A DNA stretch of 64,000 bases, from positions 665,064 through 729,063 of the forward strand of contig NZ_LR733312.1 in NCBI RefSeq assembly GCF_902506295.1, in the 5' to 3' direction. How positions within the stretch are numbered: the stretch's first letter is position 1; every line of letters begins with the position of its first letter. The notes beneath the pieces were generated by a model. The model saw only the letters and a program-made list of their open reading frames with translations. It made no database searches and had not been told where the DNA came from. This DNA is from Luteimonas sp. 9C. GTDB taxonomy: Bacteria > Pseudomonadota > Gammaproteobacteria > Xanthomonadales > Xanthomonadaceae. Below are positions 1-13,575 of the stretch, piece by piece. The position numbers and the translations under genes were made by a program.

Positions 1-1026
1 CTGCGGCGCGTCGACCGCCTGCTGCGCGCCGCCGATCCGCGCGTGCAGCAGGTGATGGTCAGTCTGTCGGGCGGCGTCGACACCGTGCTGGTCGCGCGCA
101 GCGACGGCGTGCTGGCCGGGGATGTGCGCCCGCTGGTGCGGCTCAACATCCAGGTGCTGGTGGAACACAACGGTCGCCGCGAGTCCGGCTACTCGGGCTA
201 CGGCGGGCGGTATTCGTACGAAGAGCTGCTGGGCGACGGCAAGCCGGAACGCTTCGCGCGCGAGGCGCTGCGCCAGGCGCTGGTCAACCTCGAGGCGATC
301 GATGCGCCGGCCGGCACCATGCCGGTCGTGCTCGGCGCCGGCTGGCCGGGCGTGCTGCTGCACGAAGCGGTCGGCCACGGCCTGGAAGGTGATTTCGCGC
401 GCAAGGGCACCAGCACGTACGCAGGCCGTATCGGCCAGCGCGTGGCCTCGCCGGGCGTGACCATCGTCGATGACGGCACGCTCGCCGGCCGGCGCGGCTC
501 GCTCAACATCGACGACGAAGGCACGCCGACGACCTGCACGACCCTGATCGAGGATGGCGTGCTGACCGGCTACATGCAGGACACGCTCAATGCGCGCCTG
601 ATGGGCGTCGCGCCGACCGGCAACGGCCGCCGGGAATCCTTCGCGCATCTGGTGATGCCGCGCATGACCAACACCTACATGCTGGCCGGGCAGGACGATC
701 CGCAGGACATGATCCGCTCGGTTAAGAAGGGCCTCTACGCGGTGAACTTCGGCGGCGGCCAGGTCGACATCACCAACGGCAAGTACGTGTTTTCGGCGAC
801 CGAGGCCTATCTGATCGAGGACGGCAGGATCACCGCGCCGGTCAAGGGCGCGACGCTGATCGGCAACGGTCCGGAAACGATGCAGCGCGTGCGCATGATC
901 GGCCACGACATGGCGCTGGACGAAGGCGTCGGCGTCTGCGGCAAGGACGGCCAGAGCGTGCCGGTCGGTGTGGGCCAGCCGCATCTGCTGATCGACCAGC
1001 TGACCGTCGGCGGCACCCAGGCTTGA
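1..1026 (+). CDS. tldD: Metalloprotease TldD, C-terminal part (5' end outside window)
   Basis: The gene is open from the first base, so its start lies left of the window; 341 codons are visible of a family norm near 480. TldD and its partner PmbA (TldE) form a cytoplasmic heterodimeric metalloprotease that trims unfolded or modified peptides (CcdA antitoxin, microcin B17, some RiPPs). The zinc site HEAVGH is encoded at 361-378 in the context [13 protein letters not shown], matching the family HExxxH motif. The Gly-rich C-terminal half ([33 protein letters not shown]) is typical of TldD rather than PmbA. The partner gene pmbA lies just downstream, separated only by darP on the opposite strand, an arrangement known in other gammaproteobacteria. 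Identification is secure; only the N-terminus is missing. Confidence 0.97.
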   Translation: MRRVDRLLRAADPRVQQVMVSLSGGVDTVLVARSDGVLAGDVRPLVRLNIQVLVEHNGRRESGYSGYGGRYSYEELLGDGKPERFAREALRQALVNLEAIDAPAGTMPVVLGAGWPGVLLHEAVGHGLEGDFARKGTSTYAGRIGQRVASPGVTIVDDGTLAGRRGSLNIDDEGTPTTCTTLIEDGVLTGYMQDTLNARLMGVAPTGNGRRESFAHLVMPRMTNTYMLAGQDDPQDMIRSVKKGLYAVNFGGGQVDITNGKYVFSATEAYLIEDGRITAPVKGATLIGNGPETMQRVRMIGHDMALDEGVGVCGKDGQSVPVGVGQPHLLIDQLTVGGTQA

Positions 1027-1090
1027 GCGCCGGGGTGGCGGTTCGGGGTTTTGGGATTCGGCGCGGCCTGAAGGCGCGCGCTGACCGCTC

Positions 1091-1118
1091 CGTCATTCCC
1101 GCGCACGCGGGAATGACG
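1091..1118. repeat. REP-like palindrome between convergent genes
   Basis: A near-perfect palindrome with arms CGTCATTCCCGC and GCGGGAATGACG around a 4-base centre lies in the 103-bp gap between the convergent ends of tldD and darP. Such GTCATTCCCGCG / CGCGGGAATGAC elements are frequent intergenic repeats in many proteobacterial genomes. Here it could also work as a bidirectional terminator, although no T-tract follows on either strand. Only one copy is in the window. Confidence 0.7.
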
Positions 1119-1129
1119 GGAGGGCACAC

Positions 1130-1738
1130 TCAGGCTGCGCCGTCGCCGTCGCCGGGTTCGTCGGCTTCGTCTTCCAGACGCGCTTCCTCGGCCGCAGCGT
1201 CTTCGCCCGCCGCCAGCGACGCCGCCGCGAACACGTTGCGCAGTTCGCGGAAAAGCTCGCGGAACGCGGCCGGCGGCTTGTTCTTCGCGCGCTCGGCCAG
1301 CGCATTGCGCACCAGCTGGCGCAGGCGCTGGCGATCGGCCTCCGGGTACGCGTCGAGCAGTTCGGCCAGCGCCGCGTCGCCGTCGTCGAGCAGACGCGTG
1401 CGCCAGGCTTCGGCCCGGTGCAGCTGCGCGGTCTCCACGCGCGCCGCCGCGCCGCCGGCGTCCATCGCGTCGCGGATCGCTTCCAGCGTCTCGTCGCTCT
1501 CGCGCCGCATCTGCTTGGCCAGGAAGGCCAGCTGGCGTTTGCGTGCGATGTGCGACGTGATGCGTCGCGCATCGGCGATGTGCGGCAGCAGGCCTTCGGG
1601 AACGGGCAGTTTGCCCAGCTGGTTTTCGGACAGTGCGACCAGGGCGTCGGCCAGCGACAGCACTTCCAGCGCTTCGCGCCGGTTCTGCTTGCGGCTGGGA
1701 CCCAGGTACTCGCCCGATGCTTCGTTGATGCCTCTCAT
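1130..1738 (-). CDS. darP: Ribosome-associated protein DarP/YjgA (DUF615)
   Basis: About 202 residues. The N-terminal pattern [21 protein letters not shown] and the block [22 protein letters not shown] are hallmarks of the YjgA/DarP family, which promotes late assembly of the 50S ribosomal subunit. The protein is mostly charged helices and ends in a Glu/Ala-rich acidic tail. An in-frame ATG 18 bases upstream (1756) would add six residues; I prefer 1738 because family members begin with MRG. The gene is divergent from pmbA, whose ATG is at 1762, so the two genes share a gap of about 23 bp. It sits between tldD and pmbA, a recurring arrangement in gammaproteobacteria. Confidence 0.93.
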   Translation of the reverse strand: MRGINEASGEYLGPSRKQNRREALEVLSLADALVALSENQLGKLPVPEGLLPHIADARRITSHIARKRQLAFLAKQMRRESDETLEAIRDAMDAGGAAARVETAQLHRAEAWRTRLLDDGDAALAELLDAYPEADRQRLRQLVRNALAERAKNKPPAAFRELFRELRNVFAAASLAAGEDAAAEEARLEDEADEPGDGDGAA

Positions 1739-1761
1739 TGCAACAGGATAAGTCATTGCCC

Positions 1762-3144
1762 ATGTCCCACGCCCTGATCGATGTTCATCCGGCCGAGGAT
1801 TCGGCCGTCCGCCTCGATGCGCTGGCCGATTTGTCGCAGCGCCTGCTCGACCGCTGCCGCGCCGCCGGCGCCACCCAGGCCGAGGTGTCGTGCTCGGAAG
1901 ACGCCGGTCTGAGCGTCAATGTGCGCATGGGCGAGGTCGAGACCGTCGAGTCCACGCGCGACCGCGGCATCGGCGTGACGGTCTATTTCGGCAAGCGCAA
2001 GGGCACCGCCAGCACCGCGGATCTGCGCGAAGACAGCCTCGCCGCGACGGTCGACCAGGCCTGCGCGATCGCGCGCTTCACCGAGGACGACGAGGCATCC
2101 GGACTTGCCGACGCCGAACTGATGGCGCGGCCGGGCCCCGATGGCCGCTTCGACGAGTACGACGCCTGGCACCCCTGGGCCTTGGACGCGGACGCCGCGG
2201 TGGATCTCGCGCTGGCCTGCGAGGCGGCGGGCCGCGACTGCGATGCGCGGATCGCCAATTCCGATGGTGCCTCGGTCAGCACGTCGAAGGGCCTGAGCGT
2301 CTACGCCAACAGCCACGGCTTCGTCGGTGCCGAGCGCGGCAGTCACCACAGCATCGGGTGCGCGCTGATCGCCGGCGCAGGCGAGCACATGCAGCGCGAG
2401 GGCTGGTACAGCGTGGCGCTGGCGCAATCCGATCTCGAATCACCCGCCGCCATCGGCCGGCGCGCGGCCGAGCGCACGCTCGCGCGTCTGGACCCGCGGC
2501 CGCTCGCGACCGGCAGCTATCCGGTGCTGTTCCAGGCCGAGGTGGCCCGTTCGCTGATCGGACACCTGCTCGGCGCCGTCTCCGGCGGCGCGCTGTACCG
2601 CCGCGCGAGCTTCCTCCTCGACAGCGTCGGCACGCAGCTGTTCCCCGAGTGGTTCGGCATCCATGAGCGCCCGTTCCTCGAACGCGGCTTCCAGTCTTCG
2701 GCCTACGATGCCGAGGGCGTGGCCACGCGCGAGTCGCCGCTGATCGAGCACGGCGTCCTGCAGCGCTACGTGCTGGGCAGTTATTCGGCGCGCAAGCTGG
2801 GCCTGCAGAGCACGGGCAACGCCGGCGGCGTGCACAACCTGGAGATCCCCGCCAACGCCGGCGGTCTGCAGGACCTGCTGCGCGGCATGGACCGCGGACT
2901 GCTGGTCACGGGCCTGATGGGGCAGGGCGTCAACGCGGTCACCGGCGACTACTCGCGCGGCGCGTCCGGTTTCTGGGTCGAGGGCGGGGAGATCCGCCAT
3001 GCGGTGGATGGCATCACCATCGCCGGCAACCTGAAACAGATGTTCGCCGGCATCGAGGCGGTCGGCAGCGACGTCGATCCGCGGTCGCACGTGCGCACCG
3101 GCTCGATCCTGCTCGGCCGCATGACCGTGGCGGGCGGCGAATGA
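1762..3144 (+). CDS. pmbA: Metalloprotease PmbA/TldE
   Basis: 460 residues, close to the family length of about 450. PmbA is the non-zinc partner of TldD in the TldD/E protease; unlike TldD it carries no HExxxH motif, and none is seen here. Family features include the N-terminal block [20 protein letters not shown] with [17 protein letters not shown], and the C-terminal [20 protein letters not shown] with FWVEGGEI and [11 protein letters not shown]. The start at 1762 (MSHALIDVH) is preferred over an in-frame TTG at 1738, which would overlap the darP start. The role is inferred from E. coli TldD/E: processing of peptides in the cytoplasm together with the tldD product at the left end of the window. 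Confidence 0.97.
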   Translation: MSHALIDVHPAEDSAVRLDALADLSQRLLDRCRAAGATQAEVSCSEDAGLSVNVRMGEVETVESTRDRGIGVTVYFGKRKGTASTADLREDSLAATVDQACAIARFTEDDEASGLADAELMARPGPDGRFDEYDAWHPWALDADAAVDLALACEAAGRDCDARIANSDGASVSTSKGLSVYANSHGFVGAERGSHHSIGCALIAGAGEHMQREGWYSVALAQSDLESPAAIGRRAAERTLARLDPRPLATGSYPVLFQAEVARSLIGHLLGAVSGGALYRRASFLLDSVGTQLFPEWFGIHERPFLERGFQSSAYDAEGVATRESPLIEHGVLQRYVLGSYSARKLGLQSTGNAGGVHNLEIPANAGGLQDLLRGMDRGLLVTGLMGQGVNAVTGDYSRGASGFWVEGGEIRHAVDGITIAGNLKQMFAGIEAVGSDVDPRSHVRTGSILLGRMTVAGGE

Positions 3145-3234
3145 CGTTTCCGCACTTGACGCTGGCGCTGCTTGCCTGAACAGTGCGCCGCAAGGCCATG
3201 GCCTGTTCCTTTCACCCAACCTGAGGCGTTCCGC

Positions 3235-3645
3235 ATGAGCGAGTTCGACAAGTACACCACCGCATCGCCTCCACCCGCCGGCGTGGCGTCTTCGGAAGAA
3301 CGCCAGTGGGGCCTGTTCGGCCATCTGTCGGCGTTGACCGGCCTGTTCACCGGCGGCATCGGCAACATCGTCGGCCCGCTGGTGATCTGGCTGGTGAAGA
3401 AGGACACCATGCCGTTCGCCGCCGACCAGGCGCGCGAGGCGCTGAACTTCAACATCACCCTGCTGCTGCTCGGCGTGGTGCTGTTCCTGATCACGCTGGT
3501 GACCTTCGGCCTCGGTGCGCTGCTGACCGTGCCGCTCGGTGTCCTGATCGGCATCGCCTGGCTGGTGCTGACCATCATCGGCGGCATGAAGGCGAACGAA
3601 GGCGTGGCCTACCGCTACCCGTTCGCGCTGCGCCTGATCAAGTAA
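3235..3645 (+). CDS. DUF4870 domain membrane protein
   Basis: 136 residues. After a Ser/Pro-rich start comes a DUF4870 core: EERQWGLFGHLSALTG, an IVGPLVIWLVKKD turn, then AADQAREALNFNITLLL leading into two closely spaced hydrophobic helices, and a Tyr-rich end (YRYPFALRLIK). About three to four membrane helices are predicted. Members of this family (also seen in Tic20-like proteins) have no settled function. I chose the ATG at 3235 rather than an upstream in-frame start at 3172, because the family begins near here. A paralogue follows at 3795. Confidence 0.9.
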   Translation: MSEFDKYTTASPPPAGVASSEERQWGLFGHLSALTGLFTGGIGNIVGPLVIWLVKKDTMPFAADQAREALNFNITLLLLGVVLFLITLVTFGLGALLTVPLGVLIGIAWLVLTIIGGMKANEGVAYRYPFALRLIK

Positions 3646-3669
3646 ACGATCGACGGCGCGGCATCCGCA

Positions 3670-3693
3670 GGCCCCGGCGTCCGCGCCGGGGCC
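3670..3693 (+). terminator. GC-rich hairpin after DUF4870 gene
   Basis: A perfect 10-bp stem (GGCCCCGGCG / CGCCGGGGCC) with a TCCG tetraloop starts 25 bases after the stop codon of the upstream gene. No run of T follows (TGTCGCGTT), so it is a candidate terminator or stabilising 3' hairpin rather than a classic intrinsic terminator. Confidence 0.6.
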
Positions 3694-3794
3694 TGTCGCG
3701 TTCGGGGTGCCGGAAGTCCGGGTGACGTCCGCATCTGGCGTTGCAACGGGCGCACGCGCAGGCTGGATGCACGACCCACGACCGGAGGTGTCCC

Positions 3795-4241
3795 ATGCAG
3801 ACCGCATCCTTCCCGCAGACGCTGCCCGCCAGCGATAGCCGCCACTGGGCGGCGGCGATGCACATCGGTGCGCTGGTGCTCGCGTTGCTGACCAGCTGGA
3901 TGTCGGGTGTGGCCGGCGCGCTGGTGGCCGGCGTGGTGTATCTGGCCAGGCGCGACGACGATGCCTTCGTGGCCGCGCACGCGCGCGACGCGCTGAACTT
4001 CCACCTGAGCATGTGCCTCTACGCCTGCGCGATCGTCGTGGCCGCCATCGGCCTGCTGGGTGCGACGGTGCTGACGCTGGGCATCGGCGCGATCGTGACG
4101 CTGCCGGCCGGCCTGTTGCTGGTGGCGGCCGCGTGCGGACTGGCGATGCTGTGGCTGATCAGCAGCATCGTCGCCGCGGTGCGCGCCTTGAACGGCGAGC
4201 ACTATCGGCACCCGATGACGATCCGGTTCTTCGGCGGCTGA
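3795..4241 (+). CDS. DUF4870 domain membrane protein (second copy)
   Basis: 148 residues. It shares the DUF4870 signature with its upstream neighbour (AAMHIGALVLALL, then HARDALNFHLSMCLY, then ...HYRHPMTIRFF) but is otherwise well diverged. The start at 3795 is fixed by a good ribosome-binding site GGAGGTG four bases upstream. About four hydrophobic segments are present. The two DUF4870 genes are separated by a hairpin and 149 bp, so they may be transcribed separately. Function is unknown; an integral inner-membrane protein is the safest statement. It converges on ispA. Confidence 0.88.
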   Translation: MQTASFPQTLPASDSRHWAAAMHIGALVLALLTSWMSGVAGALVAGVVYLARRDDDAFVAAHARDALNFHLSMCLYACAIVVAAIGLLGATVLTLGIGAIVTLPAGLLLVAAACGLAMLWLISSIVAAVRALNGEHYRHPMTIRFFGG

Positions 4242-4275
4242 TCCTGTTTAAGCCCGGGCGCGCGGTGCCCGCGCG

Positions 4276-5175
4276 TCAGTGATCGCGTTCGATCGCGCGG
4301 CGGCCGAGTGCGGCCAGCGGGGCGACGGCCTCTCCGAACGGCGCGAGTGCCTCATGCATGCGCGTGGCGAGCGCATCGAGCCGAGCACGCGAGGCATCGG
4401 CGCCGATCAGCGCAGGAAACGTGGCCTTGTCCTGCGCGACGTCCTTGCCGGCGGTCTTGCCCAGCGTGGCGCTGTCGCCTTCGATGTCGAGCAGGTCGTC
4501 GCGGATCTGGAAGGCCAGGCCCAGCGCATCGGCGAAACCGTCGAGCCGTGCGCGTGTCGATGCATCCACGCCCGCCGCGAGTGCGCCCAGCGCGACCGCC
4601 GCGCGCAGCAGCGCACCGGTCTTCATCGCGTGCAGGCGTTCGAGCGCGTCCACGCCGATCGACACGCTGTCGCCCGTCGCCGCCAGATCGAGCGCCTGGC
4701 CGCCGCACATGCCGAGTGCACCGGACGCACGTGCGAGCGTGGCGACCATCGCCAGTCGGACGTCGGCAGCCAGCGGCGCCTCGGCGAGCAGCGAAAACGC
4801 GAGCGTCTGCAAGGCATCGCCGGCGAGGATCGCGGTCGCCTCGTCGAAGGCGACGTGCACGGTCGGCTGGCCGCGCCGCAGGGCGTCGTCGTCCATCGCC
4901 GGCAGATCGTCGTGGACCAGCGAGTAGGCGTGTACCAGTTCGACCGCGGCCGCCGCGGCATCGGCGGCGCTCGCCGGCGCGCCGAAGGCGTATGCGGTGG
5001 CGTGGACCAGCAACGGACGCATGCGCTTGCCCCCCAGCAGGACCGCATGGGCCATGGCCGCGTGCAGGCGTGGCTCGCTGCCGGCGACGGCGTCGAGGGC
5101 CTGCTGCAGCGTGACGTCGGTGCGTGCGCGCCAGGCCTCGATCAGCGCGGCGGTGTCGCGCGCCGCGTCAGGCAT
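4276..5175 (-). CDS. ispA: Farnesyl/geranyl diphosphate synthase IspA
   Basis: 299 residues, the usual length of bacterial IspA. The enzyme condenses isopentenyl diphosphate with allylic diphosphates to give farnesyl diphosphate in the cytoplasm. Both aspartate-rich motifs are present: the first in [13 protein letters not shown], followed by the RRGQPTVH block, the second in [25 protein letters not shown] and [10 protein letters not shown] are also conserved. The start ATG (5175) lies inside the end of xseB (8-base overlap), indicating translational coupling. The product feeds uppS (24612) for the undecaprenyl carrier and the quinones. No dxs gene follows in this window, although xseB-ispA-dxs is common elsewhere. 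Confidence 0.96.
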   Translation of the reverse strand: MPDAARDTAALIEAWRARTDVTLQQALDAVAGSEPRLHAAMAHAVLLGGKRMRPLLVHATAYAFGAPASAADAAAAAVELVHAYSLVHDDLPAMDDDALRRGQPTVHVAFDEATAILAGDALQTLAFSLLAEAPLAADVRLAMVATLARASGALGMCGGQALDLAATGDSVSIGVDALERLHAMKTGALLRAAVALGALAAGVDASTRARLDGFADALGLAFQIRDDLLDIEGDSATLGKTAGKDVAQDKATFPALIGADASRARLDALATRMHEALAPFGEAVAPLAALGRRAIERDH

Positions 5176-5440
5176 CGGAATCCTCGACCGCGGCGTCACC
5201 GAAGGGCTGCGCGCGTTCCGGCGTGGTCGGATCGGTGAGCAGCTTGACGCGCAGCTCGGCATCTTCGAGTGCCTGCTGGCATCGCCGATACAGGCCGACA
5301 CCGCGCTCGTAGGCGCCCAGCGAGTCTTCGAGACTCAACTCGCCGCCCTCCATGCGCTCGACCAGCGACTCGAGCTGGGTCAGGGCGTTTTCGAAGTCGG
5401 CGACAGGACTGGTTTCGGCGGCGGCGGTTTTCTTCGGCAT
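5168..5440 (-). CDS. xseB: Exodeoxyribonuclease VII small subunit XseB
   Basis: 90 residues. The core [26 protein letters not shown] and the following [19 protein letters not shown] are the family signature. XseB subunits bind XseA and form the single-strand exonuclease VII used in mismatch repair and DNA damage processing. An Asp/Glu-rich tail extends the C-terminus. The stop codon overlaps the start of ispA by 8 bases. xseA is not in this window. Confidence 0.96.
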   Translation of the reverse strand: MPKKTAAAETSPVADFENALTQLESLVERMEGGELSLEDSLGAYERGVGLYRRCQQALEDAELRVKLLTDPTTPERAQPFGDAAVEDSDA

Positions 5441-5449
5441 GCGCGGATT

Positions 5450-6778
5450 TTAAGCGATCGGCGCGTCCAGCACCGTGTGCATGGCGCCGGGGGGCGACCA
5501 GTGCAGGCGGCAACCGCCCGCCCGCAGCCAGGCGTCGAAGCCGGCGTCGAAGGCCAGGTCGCCGGCGGCCAGCACGCGCTCGTCGGCATCGACGAGCAGC
5601 GGCAGGTGCGCACGGATCCAGGGCGGGACGCCGAGCGACTGCAGCACGTGCTTGAGCGCGTGGGTGTGGGCGCGGCCGGGCAGACGGATGCGCTCGCCGC
5701 CTCGTCGTGCGCGGACGGTCCAACCCGGACCCGCCGCCGCGCCGTCGAGCCACAGCCGGCCGCCGTCGGGCAGTCGCAGCGGCGTGCCGCCATCCCACCG
5801 CGCGGTGAAGCCGGGGTCCAGCGGCGCCCGGACCGGCGCAGCCTGCAGCAGTCTGCGCCAGCGCTGCAGACGGTGGCCGGCCCAGTCGAAGCAGGGCACG
5901 CGATCCGTGCGGCCGGTCGCGAGGTCGGCGCTGCACCAGTCGATGGCGCGCGCCGGTAGCGAGGGCAGGCCACGTGTGTCGATCCAGAGGCGCAGCGCGC
6001 GTGCGCGTCGTGCAGCGGGGAGCGCGCGCAACGCGTCGAGTCGCAACACGGCCGGATCGCCCGTGCTCGCTGTGGCCAGCGCAGCGTCGTCGCCCGCAGC
6101 GAGCAAAGCGCTGGTGTCGGCCTGCAACGTGGCGACCGTGGACAGTGCGGCGTCCGCATGCGGCCACCGCGCGCGCAGCAGCGGCAGCACGCGATTGCGC
6201 AGGAAATTGCGGTCGGCGTCATCCGCGGCGTTGCTCGGGTCCTCGATCCAGTGCAGACCATGCGCCTGTGCGTAGGCCTGCAGTTGCGCACGCGGCAGCG
6301 CGAGCAGCGGCCGCCACAGCCAGCCGTTCGCGAACCGGCGCACTGGACGCATCGCGGCGAGGCCATCCGGCCCCGACGCGCGCAGTGCACGCAGCAGCAT
6401 GGTCTCGGCCTGGTCGTCGCGGTGATGGGCCAGGGCGAGGAGGTCTCCCGGCTCGAGGTGCGCGGCGAACGCGGCGTGGCGCGCGTCACGGGCCGCGGCT
6501 TCGAGGCCGGTGCCGGTGTTCCGTGCCACGTCGACGCGCACCACGCTGCACGGGACGTCGAGACGTGCGCAGGTCGCCACGCAGTATGCGGCCCAGCTGT
6601 CGGCGCCGGGCTGGAGGCCGTGGTGGACATGGACGGCGCGCAGGCCACGCATCCGCAGGGCGGGCGTTTCCGCCAGCGCGTGCAGCAGGACCCCCGAATC
6701 CAGGCCGCCGCTAAAGCCCACCACGATGCGTCCCGATGCATCGGGTGGCAGGTCGGGCAAGGGCAGTTCGGTGGGCAT
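5450..6778 (-). CDS. tilS: tRNA(Ile)-lysidine synthase TilS
   Basis: 442 residues, the normal size for the two-domain gammaproteobacterial enzyme. TilS converts C34 of tRNA-Ile(CAU) to lysidine with ATP and lysine, so that AUA is read as isoleucine. The PP-loop SGGLDS lies near residue 26, followed by VHVHHGLQPGADSW and LALAHHRDDQAETMLLR, all conserved. ARRGGERIRLPGR marks the C-terminal tRNA-binding domain. The start (MPTELPLPD) was preferred over longer openings that run against the neighbouring gene. It ends 9 bases before xseB begins, so tilS-xseB-ispA probably form one transcription unit. Confidence 0.96.
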   Translation of the reverse strand: MPTELPLPDLPPDASGRIVVGFSGGLDSGVLLHALAETPALRMRGLRAVHVHHGLQPGADSWAAYCVATCARLDVPCSVVRVDVARNTGTGLEAAARDARHAAFAAHLEPGDLLALAHHRDDQAETMLLRALRASGPDGLAAMRPVRRFANGWLWRPLLALPRAQLQAYAQAHGLHWIEDPSNAADDADRNFLRNRVLPLLRARWPHADAALSTVATLQADTSALLAAGDDAALATASTGDPAVLRLDALRALPAARRARALRLWIDTRGLPSLPARAIDWCSADLATGRTDRVPCFDWAGHRLQRWRRLLQAAPVRAPLDPGFTARWDGGTPLRLPDGGRLWLDGAAAGPGWTVRARRGGERIRLPGRAHTHALKHVLQSLGVPPWIRAHLPLLVDADERVLAAGDLAFDAGFDAWLRAGGCRLHWSPPGAMHTVLDAPIA

Positions 6779-6929
6779 GCCGCCATGGTAGCGAGGCGGG
6801 TCCGCGTCGACCCGCCTGCGCCGGCGACCGCGTCCATCCGAAGGGTGCGATGCAGCGATCCGGTGGTGCGGTCGCCGCGCGCGCGTCGTCCGCCTACAGT
6901 CGCGGATCCCAGCCATAGGAAGCGCCCGC

Positions 6930-7991
6930 ATGTCCGCTCTGTTCACCCCGTTCCGCCAGCGCGACCTGACCCTGCGCAACCGCATCGCGGTGTCGCCGAT
7001 GTGCCAGTACAGCGCGGTCGACGGCCTGCCCGACGACTGGCACCGCGTGCATCTGGGCAGCCGCGCGGTGGGGGGCGCGGGACTGGTGATGACCGAAGCC
7101 TGCGCAGTCTCGCCCGAAGGCCGGATCTCGCCGCAGGACGCCGGCATCTGGAACGCCGCGCAGGCGCAGGCTTGGGCGCCGATCGCGCACTTCATCCGCG
7201 CGCAGGGCGCCGCGCCGGCGATCCAGCTCGCGCATGCCGGGCGCAAGGCCAGCACGTTCGCACCGTGGCGCGGCCGCAGCGCGGTGCCGGTCGCGGACGG
7301 CGGTTGGCAGGTCGTGGCGCCGTCGGCGCTGGCCTACAACGCGGACTATCCGGCGCCGCAGGCGCTCGATGCGGCCGGCATCGCGCAGGTGGTCGACGAC
7401 TTCCGCGCGAGCGCGGTGCGCGCACTGGACGCAGGTTTCGAGGTCGCCGAACTCCATGCCGCGCACGGCTACCTGCTGCACCAGTTCCTCTCGCCCTTGT
7501 CGAACACGCGCGATGACGCGTGGGGCGGCCCTTTCGACAATCGCGTCCGCATCGTGCTCGACGTGGTCGATGCCGTGCGCGGCGTCTGGCCCGAACGATT
7601 GCCGCTGTGGGTACGCATCTCGGCGAGCGACTGGGTCGACGGCGGCTGGGATATCGAGCAGAGCGTCGCGCTGGCACGCCTGCTCAAGGACCGCGGCGTG
7701 GATCTGATCGACACCTCCAGCGGCGGCCTGTCGCCGCTGCAGTCGATCGACGCGGTACCGGACTACCAGGTGCCGTTCGCGCGCCGCATCCGCGAGGACG
7801 TCGGCATCGCGACCGGCGCGGTGGGTCTGATCACGACGCCGGCGCAGGCCGAGCGCATCGTCGCCGACGGCGATGCCGACCTCGTGCTGCTGGCACGCGA
7901 GCTGTTGCGCGATCCCTACTTCCCGCGTCGTGCGGCGCGGGACCTGGGCGTCGAGATCGAGACGCCGGACCCGTACCTGCGCGCGTGGTGA
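6930..7991 (+). CDS. Old Yellow Enzyme, YqjM/XenA type
   Basis: 353 residues. FMN-dependent NAD(P)H:flavin oxidoreductase that reduces activated C=C bonds and some nitro compounds. The N-terminal LRNRIAVSPMCQYSA carries the Cys typical of the thermophilic-like (YqjM/XenA) subclass. ELHAAHGYLLHQFLSP gives the paired His of the active site, and ISASDWVDGGW plus DTSSGG belong to the TIM-barrel core. FMN phosphate binding is expected around residues 290-330 (TGAVGLI, DLVLLARELL). It stands alone between the divergent tilS and the convergent TPR gene. The physiological substrate is unknown. Confidence 0.95.
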   Translation: MSALFTPFRQRDLTLRNRIAVSPMCQYSAVDGLPDDWHRVHLGSRAVGGAGLVMTEACAVSPEGRISPQDAGIWNAAQAQAWAPIAHFIRAQGAAPAIQLAHAGRKASTFAPWRGRSAVPVADGGWQVVAPSALAYNADYPAPQALDAAGIAQVVDDFRASAVRALDAGFEVAELHAAHGYLLHQFLSPLSNTRDDAWGGPFDNRVRIVLDVVDAVRGVWPERLPLWVRISASDWVDGGWDIEQSVALARLLKDRGVDLIDTSSGGLSPLQSIDAVPDYQVPFARRIREDVGIATGAVGLITTPAQAERIVADGDADLVLLARELLRDPYFPRRAARDLGVEIETPDPYLRAW

Positions 7992-7995
7992 GACG

Positions 7996-8736
7996 TCAGG
8001 CGCGCACTTCGCGCCTGGCGATGTCCACCCATTCGCGCTGCTCGCGGCGGTAGTACGCGGGCGCCAGATCGACGCGGCGCAGCGTGTCGGCGTACAGCGC
8101 TTTGGCCTTGTCCGTCTGACCGTGGCGCTGCAGCAGGCCCGCGTAGCGGACCCGGGCTTCTTCGCCGGGATAGTCCTGGACCAGCGCTTCGTACTCTTCG
8201 ACGGCGGCCGTGAAATCGTCGCCGGCTTCGACCGCGCGGGCGTAGAGCAGATGGCCGTCGTGGGAACGGAAGTCGGGATTCGCGGCGATCAGCGCGTCGA
8301 GCGTCTCGCGGGCGGCGGATGGTTCGCCGCGATGGAACTGTGCCTGCGCCAGACCGAGCATCAGCGTCGGATCAGTCGCGTACAGGCCGCGCAGGGCCTC
8401 GCGGTAGAGGGTTTCGGCGCCGGCGTAGTCGCCGTCCTCGAGCTTGCGCTCGGCGAGCCGGCGGCGGTTGTCGAGCGTGTCGGCGATTTCCAGATCGCGA
8501 CTCGCCGCGCGCGTGTGGCGCGTCGGGTCGATCCGGTCGCGCACACGCCCCAGCGCCCGGTTCGCGCCGCGGTTGCTGCGCAGTTCGGGCAGCACTTCGG
8601 CGAGCAGATACACCAGCACGCCGATGTAGGAGCCGATCAGCAGGATGAAAATCCAGTACAGCGGCCGTCCGGTGCGGACCACGTGCACGCCGCAGCCGAT
8701 CTGCAGCAGGATCGAGAGCAGCAGGATCGGCCCCAT
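7996..8736 (-). CDS. TPR-repeat membrane protein
   Basis: 246 residues. Two N-terminal hydrophobic segments (about 3-20 and 25-47, with GRPLYWIFILLIGSYIGVLVY) resemble a PLDc_N-type membrane anchor. A linker and at least three TPR-like helical pairs follow (GDYAGAETLYREALRGLY, GEPSAARETLDALIAANPDF, DDFTAAVEEYEALVQDYPGEE). Such anchored TPR proteins usually act as scaffolds; no enzyme motif is seen. It follows accA with a gap of 11 bases and may be co-transcribed with it. It converges on the Old Yellow Enzyme gene with 4 bases between the stops. Confidence 0.8.
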   Translation of the reverse strand: MGPILLLSILLQIGCGVHVVRTGRPLYWIFILLIGSYIGVLVYLLAEVLPELRSNRGANRALGRVRDRIDPTRHTRAASRDLEIADTLDNRRRLAERKLEDGDYAGAETLYREALRGLYATDPTLMLGLAQAQFHRGEPSAARETLDALIAANPDFRSHDGHLLYARAVEAGDDFTAAVEEYEALVQDYPGEEARVRYAGLLQRHGQTDKAKALYADTLRRVDLAPAYYRREQREWVDIARREVRA

Positions 8737-8747
8737 CGTGTCGCCCC

Positions 8748-9707
<960 letters not shown>

Positions 9708-9876
9708 TCGGGAGAGCCGTCCATTGGGAGGCGACCGCGGTGCGGACCCGGGCGCACTGCGCCACGCGGGCCCGGCCGGAGCCGGAAAGGGCGACAGTCT
9801 AGCGGAGAGCGCCCGATGGGGCCGTACGACGGCGTCTGGATCGCAGATCGGCGCATGTTGACGGATGTTGTGGCAC

Positions 9877-9892
9877 CGGGCGTCTGCCCGGC
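9877..9892 (-). terminator. Possible hairpin terminator after dnaE
   Basis: A 6-bp perfect stem (CCGGGC / GCCCGG) with a 4-base loop lies 6 bases past the dnaE stop on the minus strand. No T-tract follows, so termination before accA is uncertain. The rest of the 191-bp dnaE-accA gap shows nothing I can assign. Confidence 0.35.
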
Positions 9893-9898
9893 GGGCCG

Positions 9899-13429
<3,531 letters not shown>

Positions 13430-13575
13430 TGCGTGGGCGTGGCGACCGGAGGGTCAGGTTAGGGCCGGGGCGGGGGGCGGACAAGGCTTGACAGGGGACG
13501 GGTCGCGATCTGGCGCGGCGGCTGTGTGCCGGCCCACCGGGAACGGTTCAGTCGTGGGCGTCCGACGCGCGCAGA

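Noticed and set aside
1738-1762. TTG start for pmbA at 1738
   Set aside because: It would add eight residues not typical of the family and overlap the darP start region; ATG at 1762 is better.
3670-3693. Possible mobile-element end at the hairpin between DUF4870 genes
   Set aside because: No direct repeats or transposase; it is best read as a terminator-like 3' hairpin.
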